Program-made: the position numbers and the translations under genes
The notes under the pieces: generated by a model
What the model was told of the DNA's origin: nothing
Seen by the model: only the letters and a program-made list of their open reading frames with translations
Databases searched by the model: none
From: Caldisericia bacterium
Lineage (GTDB): Bacteria > Caldisericota > Caldisericia > UBA6126
NCBI GenBank assembly: GCA_028708485.1
Contig: JAQVYZ010000019.1
Location: forward strand, 1-9,288
DNA: 9,288 nt
Direction: 5' to 3'
Part shown: one piece after another, positions 1-7,003 of the stretch
How the letters are laid out: every line of letters begins with the position of its first letter
How positions within the stretch are numbered: the stretch's first letter is position 1

Positions 1-1010
1 TCAAAGGGCTTTTTGGTAGTGTTACACCCATAATAATACGTACCGAGATAAGGAAATATGTTTAGTTTTTCTTCTTTTTTTAATCTATCAAATTCGATAG
101 GAGGTGGATTGGTGGCAACATCCAGCTGTCCGCTTTCCCATAATGCCAATTCCGTGGCTTGGTTGTCTACCATCGTAAAGATAATCTCTGATAGCTTGAC
201 AACTCCAGTATCCCAGTATTTTTCATTTTTAACCACTTCGATTTTATCAGCATGAATCCAATTTTTCATTTTGAAGGGTCCATTGCCGACAAAGTCCTTG
301 GCTGATTTGGACCAATCAGGATTCTTTTCTACGACCAAATGATTCACCGGCAGATACGTAGTAAAAGTCAGCAGCGATAAGAAGAAGGGCGTGTTCGATT
401 CTAAGCTGACTAATAGAGTATTGTCATCTATTGCTTTCACTCCTATATCATCAAGAGAGAAAGGTTTTTCAAGATCAGGAACCTGGCTGTTATCAGCATT
501 TAAAACCGGATTTCCCTTATCATCCAGCTTCGGATAATAATATTTGTTTTCCATCTTAAACTCAGTTTGCCCCTCAGCAGGAACGGCGGAATTCAGGAAT
601 TTTCCATTTTTCAGATAATACAGCTGATAAGCATATTCAGAAGCTAACTCCGGAGAGAGAGCTCTTTTCCAGGAATATTCAAAATCATAGGCAGTAACAG
701 GATCCCCATTAGACCAAACTACTCCCTTTCGGAGAGTAAAAGTGTATTCATTGTTTTCGTTGGGACCATTCCATTTTTCTGCCACAGACGGAATAATCTC
801 ATTTTGTTCATTATACCTTGTCAAGCCATCGAATAAATTTAATAATACCGTAAACTCAGGAATTCCAGTGGCTTTTCCCGGATCAAGATATTGCGGTTCT
901 GCGGCTATATTATACCGTAAAGTAGACACCGTTTTCTTTGAAGAACAACCGTTCAAAGTCACAACAGAAAACAGAACAGAGACAATAACCAAATAAACAA
1001 AACGTTTCAT
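1..1010 (-). CDS. oppA: OppA-like peptide ABC transporter substrate-binding lipoprotein (5' part, cut by window edge)
   Basis: This is the N-terminal 336 codons of a family-5 extracellular solute-binding protein, which captures oligopeptides outside the membrane and delivers them to an Opp-type ABC permease. The open frame runs off the left edge with no in-frame stop in the stretches I translated. The start is ATG at 1010, with SD GGAGGAAG just upstream. The N-terminus MKRFVY is followed by a hydrophobic stretch and a lipobox LNGC (residues 19-22), so Cys22 should be lipidated and the protein anchored outside the cytoplasmic membrane. Family hallmarks follow: EPQYLDPG, NLFDGLTRYN, VWSNGDPVTAYDF, VGNGPFKMKNW and, near the edge, YLGTYYYGCNTTKKPF, which matches the OppA 'YYYxFNTxKxPF' region. 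About 200 C-terminal residues are missing. It is last in the leftward gene row but probably has its own promoter. Whether permease genes follow is not visible. Family is clear; the specific peptide substrate is not. Confidence 0.93.
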   Translation of the reverse strand, partial: MKRFVYLVIVSVLFSVVTLNGCSSKKTVSTLRYNIAAEPQYLDPGKATGIPEFTVLLNLFDGLTRYNEQNEIIPSVAEKWNGPNENNEYTFTLRKGVVWSNGDPVTAYDFEYSWKRALSPELASEYAYQLYYLKNGKFLNSAVPAEGQTEFKMENKYYYPKLDDKGNPVLNADNSQVPDLEKPFSLDDIGVKAIDDNTLLVSLESNTPFFLSLLTFTTYLPVNHLVVEKNPDWSKSAKDFVGNGPFKMKNWIHADKIEVVKNEKYWDTGVVKLSEIIFTMVDNQATELALWESGQLDVATNPPPIEFDRLKKEEKLNIFPYLGTYYYGCNTTKKPF

Positions 1011-1051
1011 GGCTTCCTCCTCTAATTATCCTGAAAATAACTCTTTATAAA

Positions 1052-1079
1052 ATTGTACAAGGCAAAACTAGTAAACCAA
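1052..1079 (-). promoter_or_regulatory. Candidate sigma-A type promoter for the oppA-like gene
   Basis: Read leftward, TTGGTT (1079-1074) and TACAAT (1057-1052) are separated by 16 bases. The -10 element matches TATAAT at 5 of 6 positions and the -35 at 3 of 6. It lies in the 88-base gap between tsaC and the oppA-like gene, about 40 bases before that start codon. It is judged by eye only. Confidence 0.4.
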
Positions 1080-1098
1080 TATCCAACCATCTTTTTTT

Positions 1099-1743
1099 TT
1101 AACTTGAAAAAAAAGGATCCAGTTCCTCCATTGAGATTACTCCCTCACGAATCAAGCTGTATCGATCATTTTCAAATAACCGGATCACTGTAGAAGGTAG
1201 AGCATCAATCTCTCCCCCATCCAGTATAATTATCTTTTGGGTGGAACTGGAAAGGAGCCAGTTTTGAATAGAATGTCCTTTCCGAAAAGGAGAAGCTCCG
1301 CTTGGGTTTGCGCTTGTGGTAAGCAGCGGGAAATCCAGAAAAGAAATCAAATCCAACAGGACTTGATTATCAGGGATTCGCATCCCAATAGAGTCAGGGT
1401 CAACCTGACCGAAATAAAGCTTCGATCTCTTTTCAAAAGGTAAGATCACGGTCAAAGGTCCCGGCCAATAAGCTTTCATTAGCGAATGATGCAGGAGCTT
1501 TGGTTCACTGATATAAGGCTGGAACTGAGCTACCGTTGATCCAAGCAATATCAAAGGCTTTCCCTTATCGCGTCCTTTCACTTTATACAGCTGGTCAACA
1601 GCTTGTGAAAGCACCGCTTTCACCCCGACCCCGTAAAGCGTATCGGTGGAAAAAGCAAGAATGCCTCCGTTATTCAAGTGATGCAGAATAATCTGTTTCT
1701 CTAGGAGAGATAATGAGCTTCTGTCAGCTGTCGAAATGATCAT
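1099..1743 (-). CDS. tsaC: L-threonylcarbamoyladenylate synthase (TsaC/Sua5/YwlC family)
   Basis: A cytoplasmic enzyme that makes threonylcarbamoyl-AMP from threonine, bicarbonate and ATP; the TsaBDE machinery then transfers the group to A37 of ANN-decoding tRNAs (t6A). The protein has 214 residues, the short single-domain form without the C-terminal Sua5 domain. Visible family motifs are the early FSTDTLYGVG (31-40), the KGRDKGKPL segment (56-64, the KxR nucleotide/substrate site), AYWPGPLTVIL (91-101), GMRIPD (120-125) and TTSANPSG (142-149). The ATG start overlaps the TGA stop of plsY in an ATGA arrangement (4 bases) and lacks a strong SD of its own, which points to translational coupling. 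A run of T codons for Phe-Phe ends the gene just before an A/T tract. Family assignment is firm; a YciO-like paralogue is unlikely given the intact KxR and SAN motifs and the prfA/prmC context. Confidence 0.95.
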   Translation of the reverse strand: MIISTADRSSLSLLEKQIILHHLNNGGILAFSTDTLYGVGVKAVLSQAVDQLYKVKGRDKGKPLILLGSTVAQFQPYISEPKLLHHSLMKAYWPGPLTVILPFEKRSKLYFGQVDPDSIGMRIPDNQVLLDLISFLDFPLLTTSANPSGASPFRKGHSIQNWLLSSSTQKIIILDGGEIDALPSTVIRLFENDRYSLIREGVISMEELDPFFSS

Positions 1744-2369
1744 TTATGCTTGTATACATTATGTTTGAACATTATTTTTTCTTCATGAGAAAGCAATCGT
1801 TTTATATTCTCCCGGTGCTGCCAAATTCCTAAAGCAGCAAAGAAAAACACAAACACCCAAGCTAACTTGTTTTGAAAATTCGTGGCAGGATGAAGCCAAA
1901 TCATTAACCAAGGCGCTGTGCATAGCGCTAGGATGGAAGCCATTGATACCCATCCGGTAATGAATATGGTGAAAATCCATATGACAACCAGTATCAAAGC
2001 GATCCGGTAATCATACATCAAGAGTAAACCCGCAGTGGTTCCAATTCCCTTTCCTCCCTTGAAAGAAAGAAAGAGTGAAAAATTATGTCCCAGGATGGCG
2101 GCTGAGGAAAGGAGCAGAGAAAGACCGCGTTGTCCCGGAAACAGCTTTTCTGCAATCAGGAAAGGAACGATTCCCTTGGAGAGGTCGAACAATAAGGAAA
2201 TAATGCCAAACTTAAAGCCTAGCACTCTTGTAATGTTGGTAGCGCCTATGTTTCTGGATCCTTTCTCCCTGACATTCGTATGACAAAAAACCAGAGCCAG
2301 CCAATATCCAAATGGAATAGAGCCGTAACAATAAGCACCAAGAACAAACAGAGCGATGGTTAAGATAAT
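1740..2369 (-). CDS. plsY: Acyl-phosphate:glycerol-3-phosphate acyltransferase PlsY, apparently starting at ATT
   Basis: Integral membrane enzyme that acylates sn-glycerol 3-phosphate from acyl-phosphate to give lysophosphatidate, the first committed phospholipid step in the PlsX/PlsY pathway. The first conventional start in frame (GTG at 2225) would remove the first 48 residues, including the essential motif 1. Reading upstream in frame gives a hydrophobic helix, YGSIPFGYW (residues 15-23), then GSRNIGATN (37-45, motif 1). Later come LFDLSKG, GHNFSLF (94-100) and SFKGGKG (102-108, motif 2), followed by further hydrophobic helices. The frame is open only back to a stop at 2406-2408 and contains no ATG, GTG or TTG upstream of 2225. 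ATT at 2369 lies 5 bases after SD GGAGGG and places GSIPFG at residue 16, as in typical PlsY; the product would be 209 residues, a normal length. Oddities are Arg39 where Gly is usual, and Ser97-type substitution for the usual Pro after GHNF. It overlaps prmC by 10 bases and tsaC by 4. Confidence 0.9.
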   Translation of the reverse strand: MILTIALFVLGAYCYGSIPFGYWLALVFCHTNVREKGSRNIGATNITRVLGFKFGIISLLFDLSKGIVPFLIAEKLFPGQRGLSLLLSSAAILGHNFSLFLSFKGGKGIGTTAGLLLMYDYRIALILVVIWIFTIFITGWVSMASILALCTAPWLMIWLHPATNFQNKLAWVFVFFFAALGIWQHRENIKRLLSHEEKIMFKHNVYKHK

Positions 2370-3247
2370 AAGAACCCTCCAATAATCCTTGGTATGCCAG
2401 ATAGGTCATCCTTCACAAACAGATTGGTAAAACCGGATTCTTTCATCAGTTTTAATGCAGATTGTTTTTGCTGGTATCCAATCTCAAACACAAGACAACC
2501 TCCGGGTACCAGATACTGTTTCGATTGATGAATCAGCGACCTGATCACTTCCAGTCCGTCTTTTCCACCATCCAGAGCAATTTTGGGTTCAGATTGCACT
2601 TCCTTTGAAAGCGACGGTATCTGTTCGTTTGGAATATAAGGGGGATTGGAAACTACAAAATGATACTGTCTTTGTTCAGGTACTTTTGAAAATAGGTCGC
2701 TTTGAAAAAAATGGATTCTATGGAGCAAATGATGATTTCTGGCATTTTCTTTCGCTACTTCAAGCGCTTTTTCCGAGATATCCAGAGCATCAATCAGAAT
2801 ATCACCACAATGATGAGCCAAAGCAATGGAGATGGCACCTGAACCTGTTCCAATTTCAATGATTTTGACTGGTTGTATCGGGTATTTTTTTATTTGAGCA
2901 ATCGTTTCTTCTACCAAAATCTCTGTTTCATGCCTGGGAATCAGCGTATGTTGATTCACAAAAAACGAGAGCGCAAAAAATTCCCGTTTATTGGTCAAAT
3001 AGCTCAATGGTGCCCCTTTTGCTCTTTTTTTGAGTAATTGCTTATAACGAAATTCTGATGATCTATCGACTTTATTCAGCCAATTCTGATAAAGAGACAA
3101 CTTATTCTGCTTGGTTACATATGATAGCAGCATTTCTGCTTCAATACGGCTGGACGCTTTGTTTACCAGCTCTTTATGCCCAAAAAATATCAGGTCTCCA
3201 ATCGTTTTTTCTTTTACAACTTTAGGTTTTTTATGTCTCTCTTCCAT
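2360..3247 (-). CDS. prmC: Peptide chain release factor N5-glutamine methyltransferase PrmC (HemK)
   Basis: SAM-dependent enzyme that methylates the glutamine of the GGQ motif in release factors RF1 and RF2, raising termination efficiency. It has 295 residues, a usual length. The N-terminal helical substrate-recognition domain (about 1-95) ends in GAPLSYLTNKREF. The methyltransferase core has an IPRHETEILVEE segment (103-114; the usual form is PRPETE, here with His), SAM motif I EIGTGSGAIS (131-140), DISEKALEVAKENA (156-169) and the catalytic NPPY in VVSNPPYIP (198-206). The C-terminus is GIPRIIGGFLLS, typical of the family. The ATG follows the prfA stop by 3 bases, with a purine-rich stretch GAGGGAG about 11 bases upstream, so translation is likely coupled to prfA, whose product it modifies. 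Its final codons carry the SD and start of plsY. Confidence 0.96.
   Translation of the reverse strand: MEERHKKPKVVKEKTIGDLIFFGHKELVNKASSRIEAEMLLSYVTKQNKLSLYQNWLNKVDRSSEFRYKQLLKKRAKGAPLSYLTNKREFFALSFFVNQHTLIPRHETEILVEETIAQIKKYPIQPVKIIEIGTGSGAISIALAHHCGDILIDALDISEKALEVAKENARNHHLLHRIHFFQSDLFSKVPEQRQYHFVVSNPPYIPNEQIPSLSKEVQSEPKIALDGGKDGLEVIRSLIHQSKQYLVPGGCLVFEIGYQQKQSALKLMKESGFTNLFVKDDLSGIPRIIGGFLLS
2367..2380 (-). promoter_or_regulatory. SD plus ATT initiation site of plsY
   Basis: Leftward sequence GGAGGG (2380-2375), then TTCTT, then ATT (2369-2367). The site is embedded in the last codons of prmC, whose TAA (2362-2360) lies just after the start, so ribosomes ending prmC could re-initiate here. 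The next codon, ATC, is an alternative at 8-base spacing. The SD is seen directly; use of ATT as the start is inferred from the lack of any other codon and from PlsY length. Confidence 0.7.
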
Positions 3248-3250
3248 GAA

Positions 3251-4318
3251 TTACCCGACTCCCTCTCTACGCTTCTGATCATAATCCACACGAAGAGTAT
3301 GAATCAATTCACCGAGATCACCGTTCATGATTTCAGGAAGGTTATACAAGGTTAACCCAATTCGATGGTCCGTCACCCTATTCTGTGGATAATTGTAAGT
3401 GCGGATTTTTTCAGATCGGTCACCCCATCCCACCTGTGCTTTTCTCTGGGCAGCCTCTTCTTTTGCAATTCTGCTCTGCTCTTCTTCCATTAATTTGGCG
3501 CGGAGTATTTTCATAGCTTGTTCTTTGTTCTGTAATTGAGACCGTTCATCCTGACAACTGACCACAATACCGCTTGGTATATGAGTGATGCGAATGGCAG
3601 TCTCATTTTTCTGGACGTTTTGTCCACCATGTCCGGATGCATTGAATACATCAATTCGAAGGTCTTCCTGTTTGATAGAAATTTCAGCTTCTTCGGCTTC
3701 CGCCATAACAGCCACCGTTGCAGTGGAGGTGTGAATTCTTCCACTGGCTTCTGTTTCCGGTACACGCTGAACCCTGTGAACACCGCTTTCGAAACGAAGA
3801 TAATGGAATACACTGTTCCCTTCAATCGAGAAGATAATCTCTTTAAAGCCGCCCAATCCTGTTGGATGAGAGGATAACAGAGCGATTTTCCAACCCTTGA
3901 TTAAGGCGTAATTGCTGTACATTCGAAAAAGATTGGCTGCAAACAAGGCTGCTTCCTCACCACCCGCAGCTGCTCTGATTTCCATAATGGCATCACGGTC
4001 ATCCTGCGGATCTTTTGGAAGAAGCAACACTTTCGCTTCTTCTTCCAGAGATTCCAATTTTAACTGAGTCAATACGATTTCATCTTCAATTTCTTCCAAA
4101 AGGTCTGTTTCAGATTCCTCATTTTTTAAATGGTTCAAATCCTCAAGGTCCTTTTTGGTAAGAAGATAAGTCAGATATAATCTATGATAAGGTTTTAAGT
4201 CTGCTTCCTCTTTCCCATACTTGATCAACAGGTCTGAGTCTTTCAATACTTCTTCTGTAGTGAGTTTTCCGACAACTTCTTCGTATTTTCGGCTTAATTC
4301 AGCCAGCTTTTCAAACAT
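3251..4318 (-). CDS. prfA: Peptide chain release factor 1 (RF1)
   Basis: Cytoplasmic class I release factor that reads UAA and UAG in the ribosomal A site and triggers peptidyl-tRNA hydrolysis. The N-terminal coiled-coil/helical domain contains RAAAGGEEAALFA; the codon-reading loop carries PET in RVPETEASGRIHTS, fitting the RF1 PxT pattern and not the RF2 SPF. The peptidyl-transferase loop is GHGGQNVQKNETA with an intact GGQ, the Gln methylated by PrmC. The C-terminus has EKIRTYNYPQNRVTDHRIG, an RF1 signature. From ATG 4318 the protein has 355 residues. An in-frame TTG two codons upstream (4324) is an alternative: AGAAG lies 5 bases before TTG but 11 before ATG. I chose ATG because the family begins 'MFxKL'. 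It lies about 28 bases after rho and 3 before prmC. No rpmE (ribosomal protein L31) gene, often found between rho and prfA, is present here. Confidence 0.97.
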   Translation of the reverse strand: MFEKLAELSRKYEEVVGKLTTEEVLKDSDLLIKYGKEEADLKPYHRLYLTYLLTKKDLEDLNHLKNEESETDLLEEIEDEIVLTQLKLESLEEEAKVLLLPKDPQDDRDAIMEIRAAAGGEEAALFAANLFRMYSNYALIKGWKIALLSSHPTGLGGFKEIIFSIEGNSVFHYLRFESGVHRVQRVPETEASGRIHTSTATVAVMAEAEEAEISIKQEDLRIDVFNASGHGGQNVQKNETAIRITHIPSGIVVSCQDERSQLQNKEQAMKILRAKLMEEEQSRIAKEEAAQRKAQVGWGDRSEKIRTYNYPQNRVTDHRIGLTLYNLPEIMNGDLGELIHTLRVDYDQKRREGVG

Positions 4319-4346
4319 ACCCAACCATTCTTCTTTCTACCAATAT

Positions 4347-5777
4347 TTATTTATTATCGATCGCAATACTCTCCAGGAATTTTTCATTCGAGGGAGTTTC
4401 GCTAGCCCATTTAATGAGTCTCTCTAAAGCCTCAGAAGTGTCCAAATTAGAGATGAACCGTCTGAGTGTCCAGATTCTTTTGAGTTCATCGGGTAAATAC
4501 AGCAATTCTTCTCTTCTGGTACCGGATCGCTTTACATCAATAGCTGGATGGAGCCTTCTTTCAGCCAACTTTCTGTCTAAAACCAATTCCATGTTGCCTG
4601 TTCCTTTAAATTCCTCATATATAATCTCATCCATTTTTGATCCGGTTTCCACTAGTGAAGTTGCAATAATGGTCAAACTACCACCGCCATCAATATTTCT
4701 TGCAGCACCTAATACTTTTTTAGGTCCATGGATAGCCGCTGTGTCTAAACCTCCGGTTAAGGTTCTACCGCTTGGCGTGACAGACAAGTTGTAAGCACGC
4801 GTCAGTCTAGTTATACCATCCAATAGGATCACCACATCACGTTTGGATTCTACTAAACGTTTCGCTCTCTCTACCGCAAGCTCTACGACTCGTATATGGT
4901 TTTCCGGCAGTTGGTCAAAGGTGGAAGAAATGACATCCGCTTTGACAGATCGCTGCATATCGGTTACTTCTTCAGGGCGTTCATCTATCAAGAGAATCAT
5001 CAGATATACTTCAGGATGATTAATCGAGATACTCTGGGCTATTCTCTTAATGACAGTGGTCTTTCCAGCTTTGGGGGGAGAGACGATCAAACCTCTCTGT
5101 CCTTTGCCCAGCGGAGCGATTAAGTCAACCAGCCTGACAGTCATATTGGTCACTTCCGGAGATTCCAGCTTGAATCTTTCAATGGGAAAGATAGGGATTA
5201 AATCTTCAAACCTAGCTCTGCCCTGTACTTCTTCATAGGGGATCCGGTTAATTGTCTCCAATTTCAATAAGGCGGCATATTTTTCATTTTCCCTTTCAGG
5301 GAGGCGGATAAAACCCTCTATCTCATCTCCTTCGCGTAAACCAAATTTCTTAATCTGAGAAGGAGCGACATAAATATCTGTCGATGAGGGAAGGTATTTG
5401 GCTGATCGAAGAAAACCATACCCGTCGGGATGAATATCTAAAATCCCTTTGCCTCTGTGTAACAATGGAATTTCATCATCCTTACGTTTTTCTTCTCTTG
5501 GCGGTCTGATCACCGGTACTGCTACAGGTTGAATAGATTCCAGAGGTACTTCTGTGGTTTCAGGCATAACATTGTGCTCTTCTTCAGGCTCATTCTTTGC
5601 CGTAGTAGTGGTTGAAGCAGGTTCTGCCCCTTTATTCAACTCGAGTATCATGTCGATTAACTCATCTTTTTTGTACCGGGTATAACGCTTAATGTTAAAT
5701 TCCCTCGCTACATCATATAAATCTCTCGCTTTAAGGTTCTCTAATGTTTCTCTTGAATAGTTCTCTAATTTGGTCAA
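4347..5777 (-). CDS. rho: Transcription termination factor Rho
   Basis: Hexameric RNA helicase/translocase that ends transcription of untranslated RNA. It has 476 residues. The N-terminal SAP-like domain (about 8-48) is followed by a Thr/Glu/Pro-rich linker (about 50-105) that looks disordered. The cold-shock-type primary RNA-binding domain includes GKGILDIHPDGYGFLR (109-124) and STDIYVAPSQIKKFGLREGD. The RecA-like ATPase core has Walker A SPPKAGKTT (233-241), the catalytic Glu region LIDERPEEVTD (263-273) and Walker B VVILLDGITR (315-324). Secondary RNA-binding loops are present as LTGGLDTAAIHGPKKVLGAA (340-359) and ETGSKMDEIIYEEFKGTGN (377-395). The start is TTG at 5777, supported by SD GGGAGG 6 bases upstream; no ATG lies nearby in frame. 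The first 47 bases overlap the 3' end of the RNase HI gene in a different frame. All key motifs are intact, so it should be functional. Confidence 0.97.
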   Translation of the reverse strand: MTKLENYSRETLENLKARDLYDVAREFNIKRYTRYKKDELIDMILELNKGAEPASTTTTAKNEPEEEHNVMPETTEVPLESIQPVAVPVIRPPREEKRKDDEIPLLHRGKGILDIHPDGYGFLRSAKYLPSSTDIYVAPSQIKKFGLREGDEIEGFIRLPERENEKYAALLKLETINRIPYEEVQGRARFEDLIPIFPIERFKLESPEVTNMTVRLVDLIAPLGKGQRGLIVSPPKAGKTTVIKRIAQSISINHPEVYLMILLIDERPEEVTDMQRSVKADVISSTFDQLPENHIRVVELAVERAKRLVESKRDVVILLDGITRLTRAYNLSVTPSGRTLTGGLDTAAIHGPKKVLGAARNIDGGGSLTIIATSLVETGSKMDEIIYEEFKGTGNMELVLDRKLAERRLHPAIDVKRSGTRREELLYLPDELKRIWTLRRFISNLDTSEALERLIKWASETPSNEKFLESIAIDNK

Positions 5778-6198
5778 GAGACGCCTCCCTTTCTGTATCT
5801 TTCTCTGTGATAAGATTTAACTTCTGATTACATAAAAAATCAGCTCTTGTATTTTTTTCTCTCCTAATATGCTCGATTAAGAAATGATGAAATCGAGGCT
5901 TCATAGATAAGTAACATTCAAAATAAGGAACCAGGTTCGTTGACTTCACTCGGTAATACCCATTCAATTGTTTCACCAGCAATTCACTGTCACTGAGCAC
6001 TTGCACTTCATTGAAATGATGGTTTATGGCGTAAAGAAGCGCCATCAACAACCCGGAATATTCTGCCTGGTTATTGGTTGCTAACCCTAAGAAAAAGCTC
6101 TCTTCATGAATCACCTGACGATTCTGAAAGATCACATAAGCACAACTGGACAATCCGGGATTCCCCCTTGAAGCACCGTCAATATAGATTTGAATCAT
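5731..6198 (-). CDS. Ribonuclease HI family protein
   Basis: Predicted RNase H fold enzyme that cleaves RNA in RNA:DNA hybrids (R-loops, primers). The four acidic catalytic residues can all be seen, counting from ATG 6198: Asp7 in IDGASRGNPG, Glu46 in TNNQAEYSG, Asp70 in LSDSELLVKQL and Asp120 in KNTRADFLCN. It therefore looks catalytically complete, unlike some Bacillota paralogues. It has 155 residues, close to the RNase HI norm, with about 35 residues after the last catalytic Asp. The ATG overlaps the TGA stop of the zinc-ribbon gene by one base (TGATG), suggesting coupling; a TTG one codon upstream (6201) is an equally open but less likely start. The last 47 bases overlap rho. Whether it is the main cellular RNase HI or a paralogue cannot be decided from this window. 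Confidence 0.88.
   Translation of the reverse strand: MIQIYIDGASRGNPGLSSCAYVIFQNRQVIHEESFFLGLATNNQAEYSGLLMALLYAINHHFNEVQVLSDSELLVKQLNGYYRVKSTNLVPYFECYLSMKPRFHHFLIEHIRREKNTRADFLCNQKLNLITEKDTEREASLDQIRELFKRNIREP
5784..5789 (-). promoter_or_regulatory. Shine-Dalgarno site that fixes the TTG start of rho
   Basis: GGGAGG on the minus strand, separated from TTG (5777-5775) by the 6 bases CGTCTC. It lies inside the coding sequence of the upstream RNase HI gene, so rho translation begins before that gene ends. The strength and spacing decide the non-ATG start. Confidence 0.8.
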
Positions 6199-6905
6199 CA
6201 ATCTACCATAATAATCCGTTTGCAGTTGTCACAAAAATGAAGCTCATCCTTTTGGGTGTAAAGCTGATCTAATTTACTGGTGGGGAGCATAAACCGACAA
6301 ATCTGACAAACACCCTTTGCGATTAAGGAGACTGCCTTTCCCTGACTTTGCAGGAAAGTTTTGTCAAAAGTCTCCAGCCAGTCCTCATCAATTTGTAACC
6401 GCAATTCTGATTTCTTTCGCTCAAGATCCCGTAAGGAAGAGTTGGTTTCTTCTACCAGGGTGGTATGAGCTTCTTTTTTGAGTTGCAACAGGTTCTGCGC
6501 ATCAAGATAGTCCTTTTCTATTTGAGTTGATTTTGTCTCATCGGCTTCCAGTAAATCCATTATCTCTAGCACTTTGTCTTCCCTATGACTCTTTGCCGTT
6601 TCATTCTCTTTGATTTTTGCTTCGATGTCTCGTAAATATTTCGGATTGGCGGTATGGGTAGTGAACAATTCTGTATTCCATTTTTTAATGTTAGCTTCAA
6701 TGGTTTCCAACTGTAAATTCTCTACCAAAAGTAATCCTTTATGGCTGGCAATACTCTGCTTTAGCTCATTCCGCTGTTTTTCAGCAGCTGTAAAAGTCTT
6801 TTCTAACGCCGATAAAGAAAAAACAGATTCACGCAGTCTTTTTTTAATTTCTGCTTCCTGGTCACAAAACCTTTGCAGTTCGAATAAAAGATTCACATTT
6901 CTCAT
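6198..6905 (-). CDS. Coiled-coil protein with C-terminal C4 zinc ribbon
   Basis: A 235-residue protein of the widespread family with a long helical hairpin and a terminal zinc ribbon (zf-RING_7/CT398-like). Residues about 12-175 are charged, Leu- and Glu-rich heptad-like helices; TANPKYLRDIEAKI (84-97) corresponds to the conserved 'TNxxYxAL' turn of the family. The zinc site is Cys200-x2-Cys203 and Cys225-x2-Cys228. The cellular role is poorly defined; a nucleic-acid or protein-scaffold role is often suggested, and I do not assign one. Its neighbour, an RNase HI gene, recurs with this family in related bacteria as far as I know. The ATG (6905) is only 12 bases from the 3' end of the upstream tRNA and has no recognisable SD; the alternative GTG at codon 4 has none either. 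Its stop overlaps the start of the RNase HI gene by one base. Confidence 0.85.
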   Translation of the reverse strand: MRNVNLLFELQRFCDQEAEIKKRLRESVFSLSALEKTFTAAEKQRNELKQSIASHKGLLLVENLQLETIEANIKKWNTELFTTHTANPKYLRDIEAKIKENETAKSHREDKVLEIMDLLEADETKSTQIEKDYLDAQNLLQLKKEAHTTLVEETNSSLRDLERKKSELRLQIDEDWLETFDKTFLQSQGKAVSLIAKGVCQICRFMLPTSKLDQLYTQKDELHFCDNCKRIIMVD

Positions 6906-6917
6906 ATGGTAAGATAA

Positions 6918-6991
6918 TGGGCCCTGAAGGACTTGAACCTCCGACCCGCTGGTTATGAGCCAGCTGCTCTAACCGACTGAGCTAAGGGCCC
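6918..6991 (-). tRNA. tRNA with CAU anticodon (tRNA-Met, possibly tRNA-Ile2)
   Basis: A complete 74-base cloverleaf on the minus strand: acceptor GGGCCCT/AGGGCCC, D arm GCTC/GAGC, anticodon stem GCTGG/CCAGC with loop CTCATAA, T stem GGAGG/CCTTC with one G-T pair and loop TTCAAGT, and discriminator A. The anticodon CAT is at 6957-6955. The first pair is G-C, so it is not the initiator tRNA. Automated tools would call it elongator Met. The CCTTAGCTCAG-type 5' half and the CTCATAACC loop region resemble tRNA-Ile2, whose C34 is changed to lysidine by TilS to read AUA. CCA is not encoded (the 3' flank is TTATC), so CCA-adding enzyme is required. It is first in the leftward transcription unit. Confidence 0.95.
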
Positions 6992-6997
6992 GTCAAA

Positions 6998-7003
6998 CCT
7001 CCT
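6998..7003 (-). other. Perfect AGGAGG motif just 5' of the tRNA
   Basis: AGGAGGT read leftward ends 6 bases before the first base of the tRNA. It is a full SD match with no usable reading frame after it: TTG 2 bases later gives a four-codon frame ending in TAG inside the tRNA. It may be chance, or a leftover from before the tRNA occupied this place in front of the zinc-ribbon gene. Confidence 0.35.

Noticed and set aside
742..996. Plus-strand frames opposite oppA, tsaC, prfA and rho (for example 84, 68, 113 and 126 codons)
   Set aside because: They have no recognisable motifs and no consistent SD, and lie antisense to genes of certain identity.
1087..1116. T8/A9 inverted tract at the end of tsaC as a terminator
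   Set aside because: The stem would be only A-T pairs with no GC part, so it is not a convincing intrinsic terminator.
2212..2409. A 65-codon minus-strand frame spanning the prmC-plsY junction
   Set aside because: It overlaps plsY in another frame and shows no motif; the PlsY frame carries the conserved residues here.
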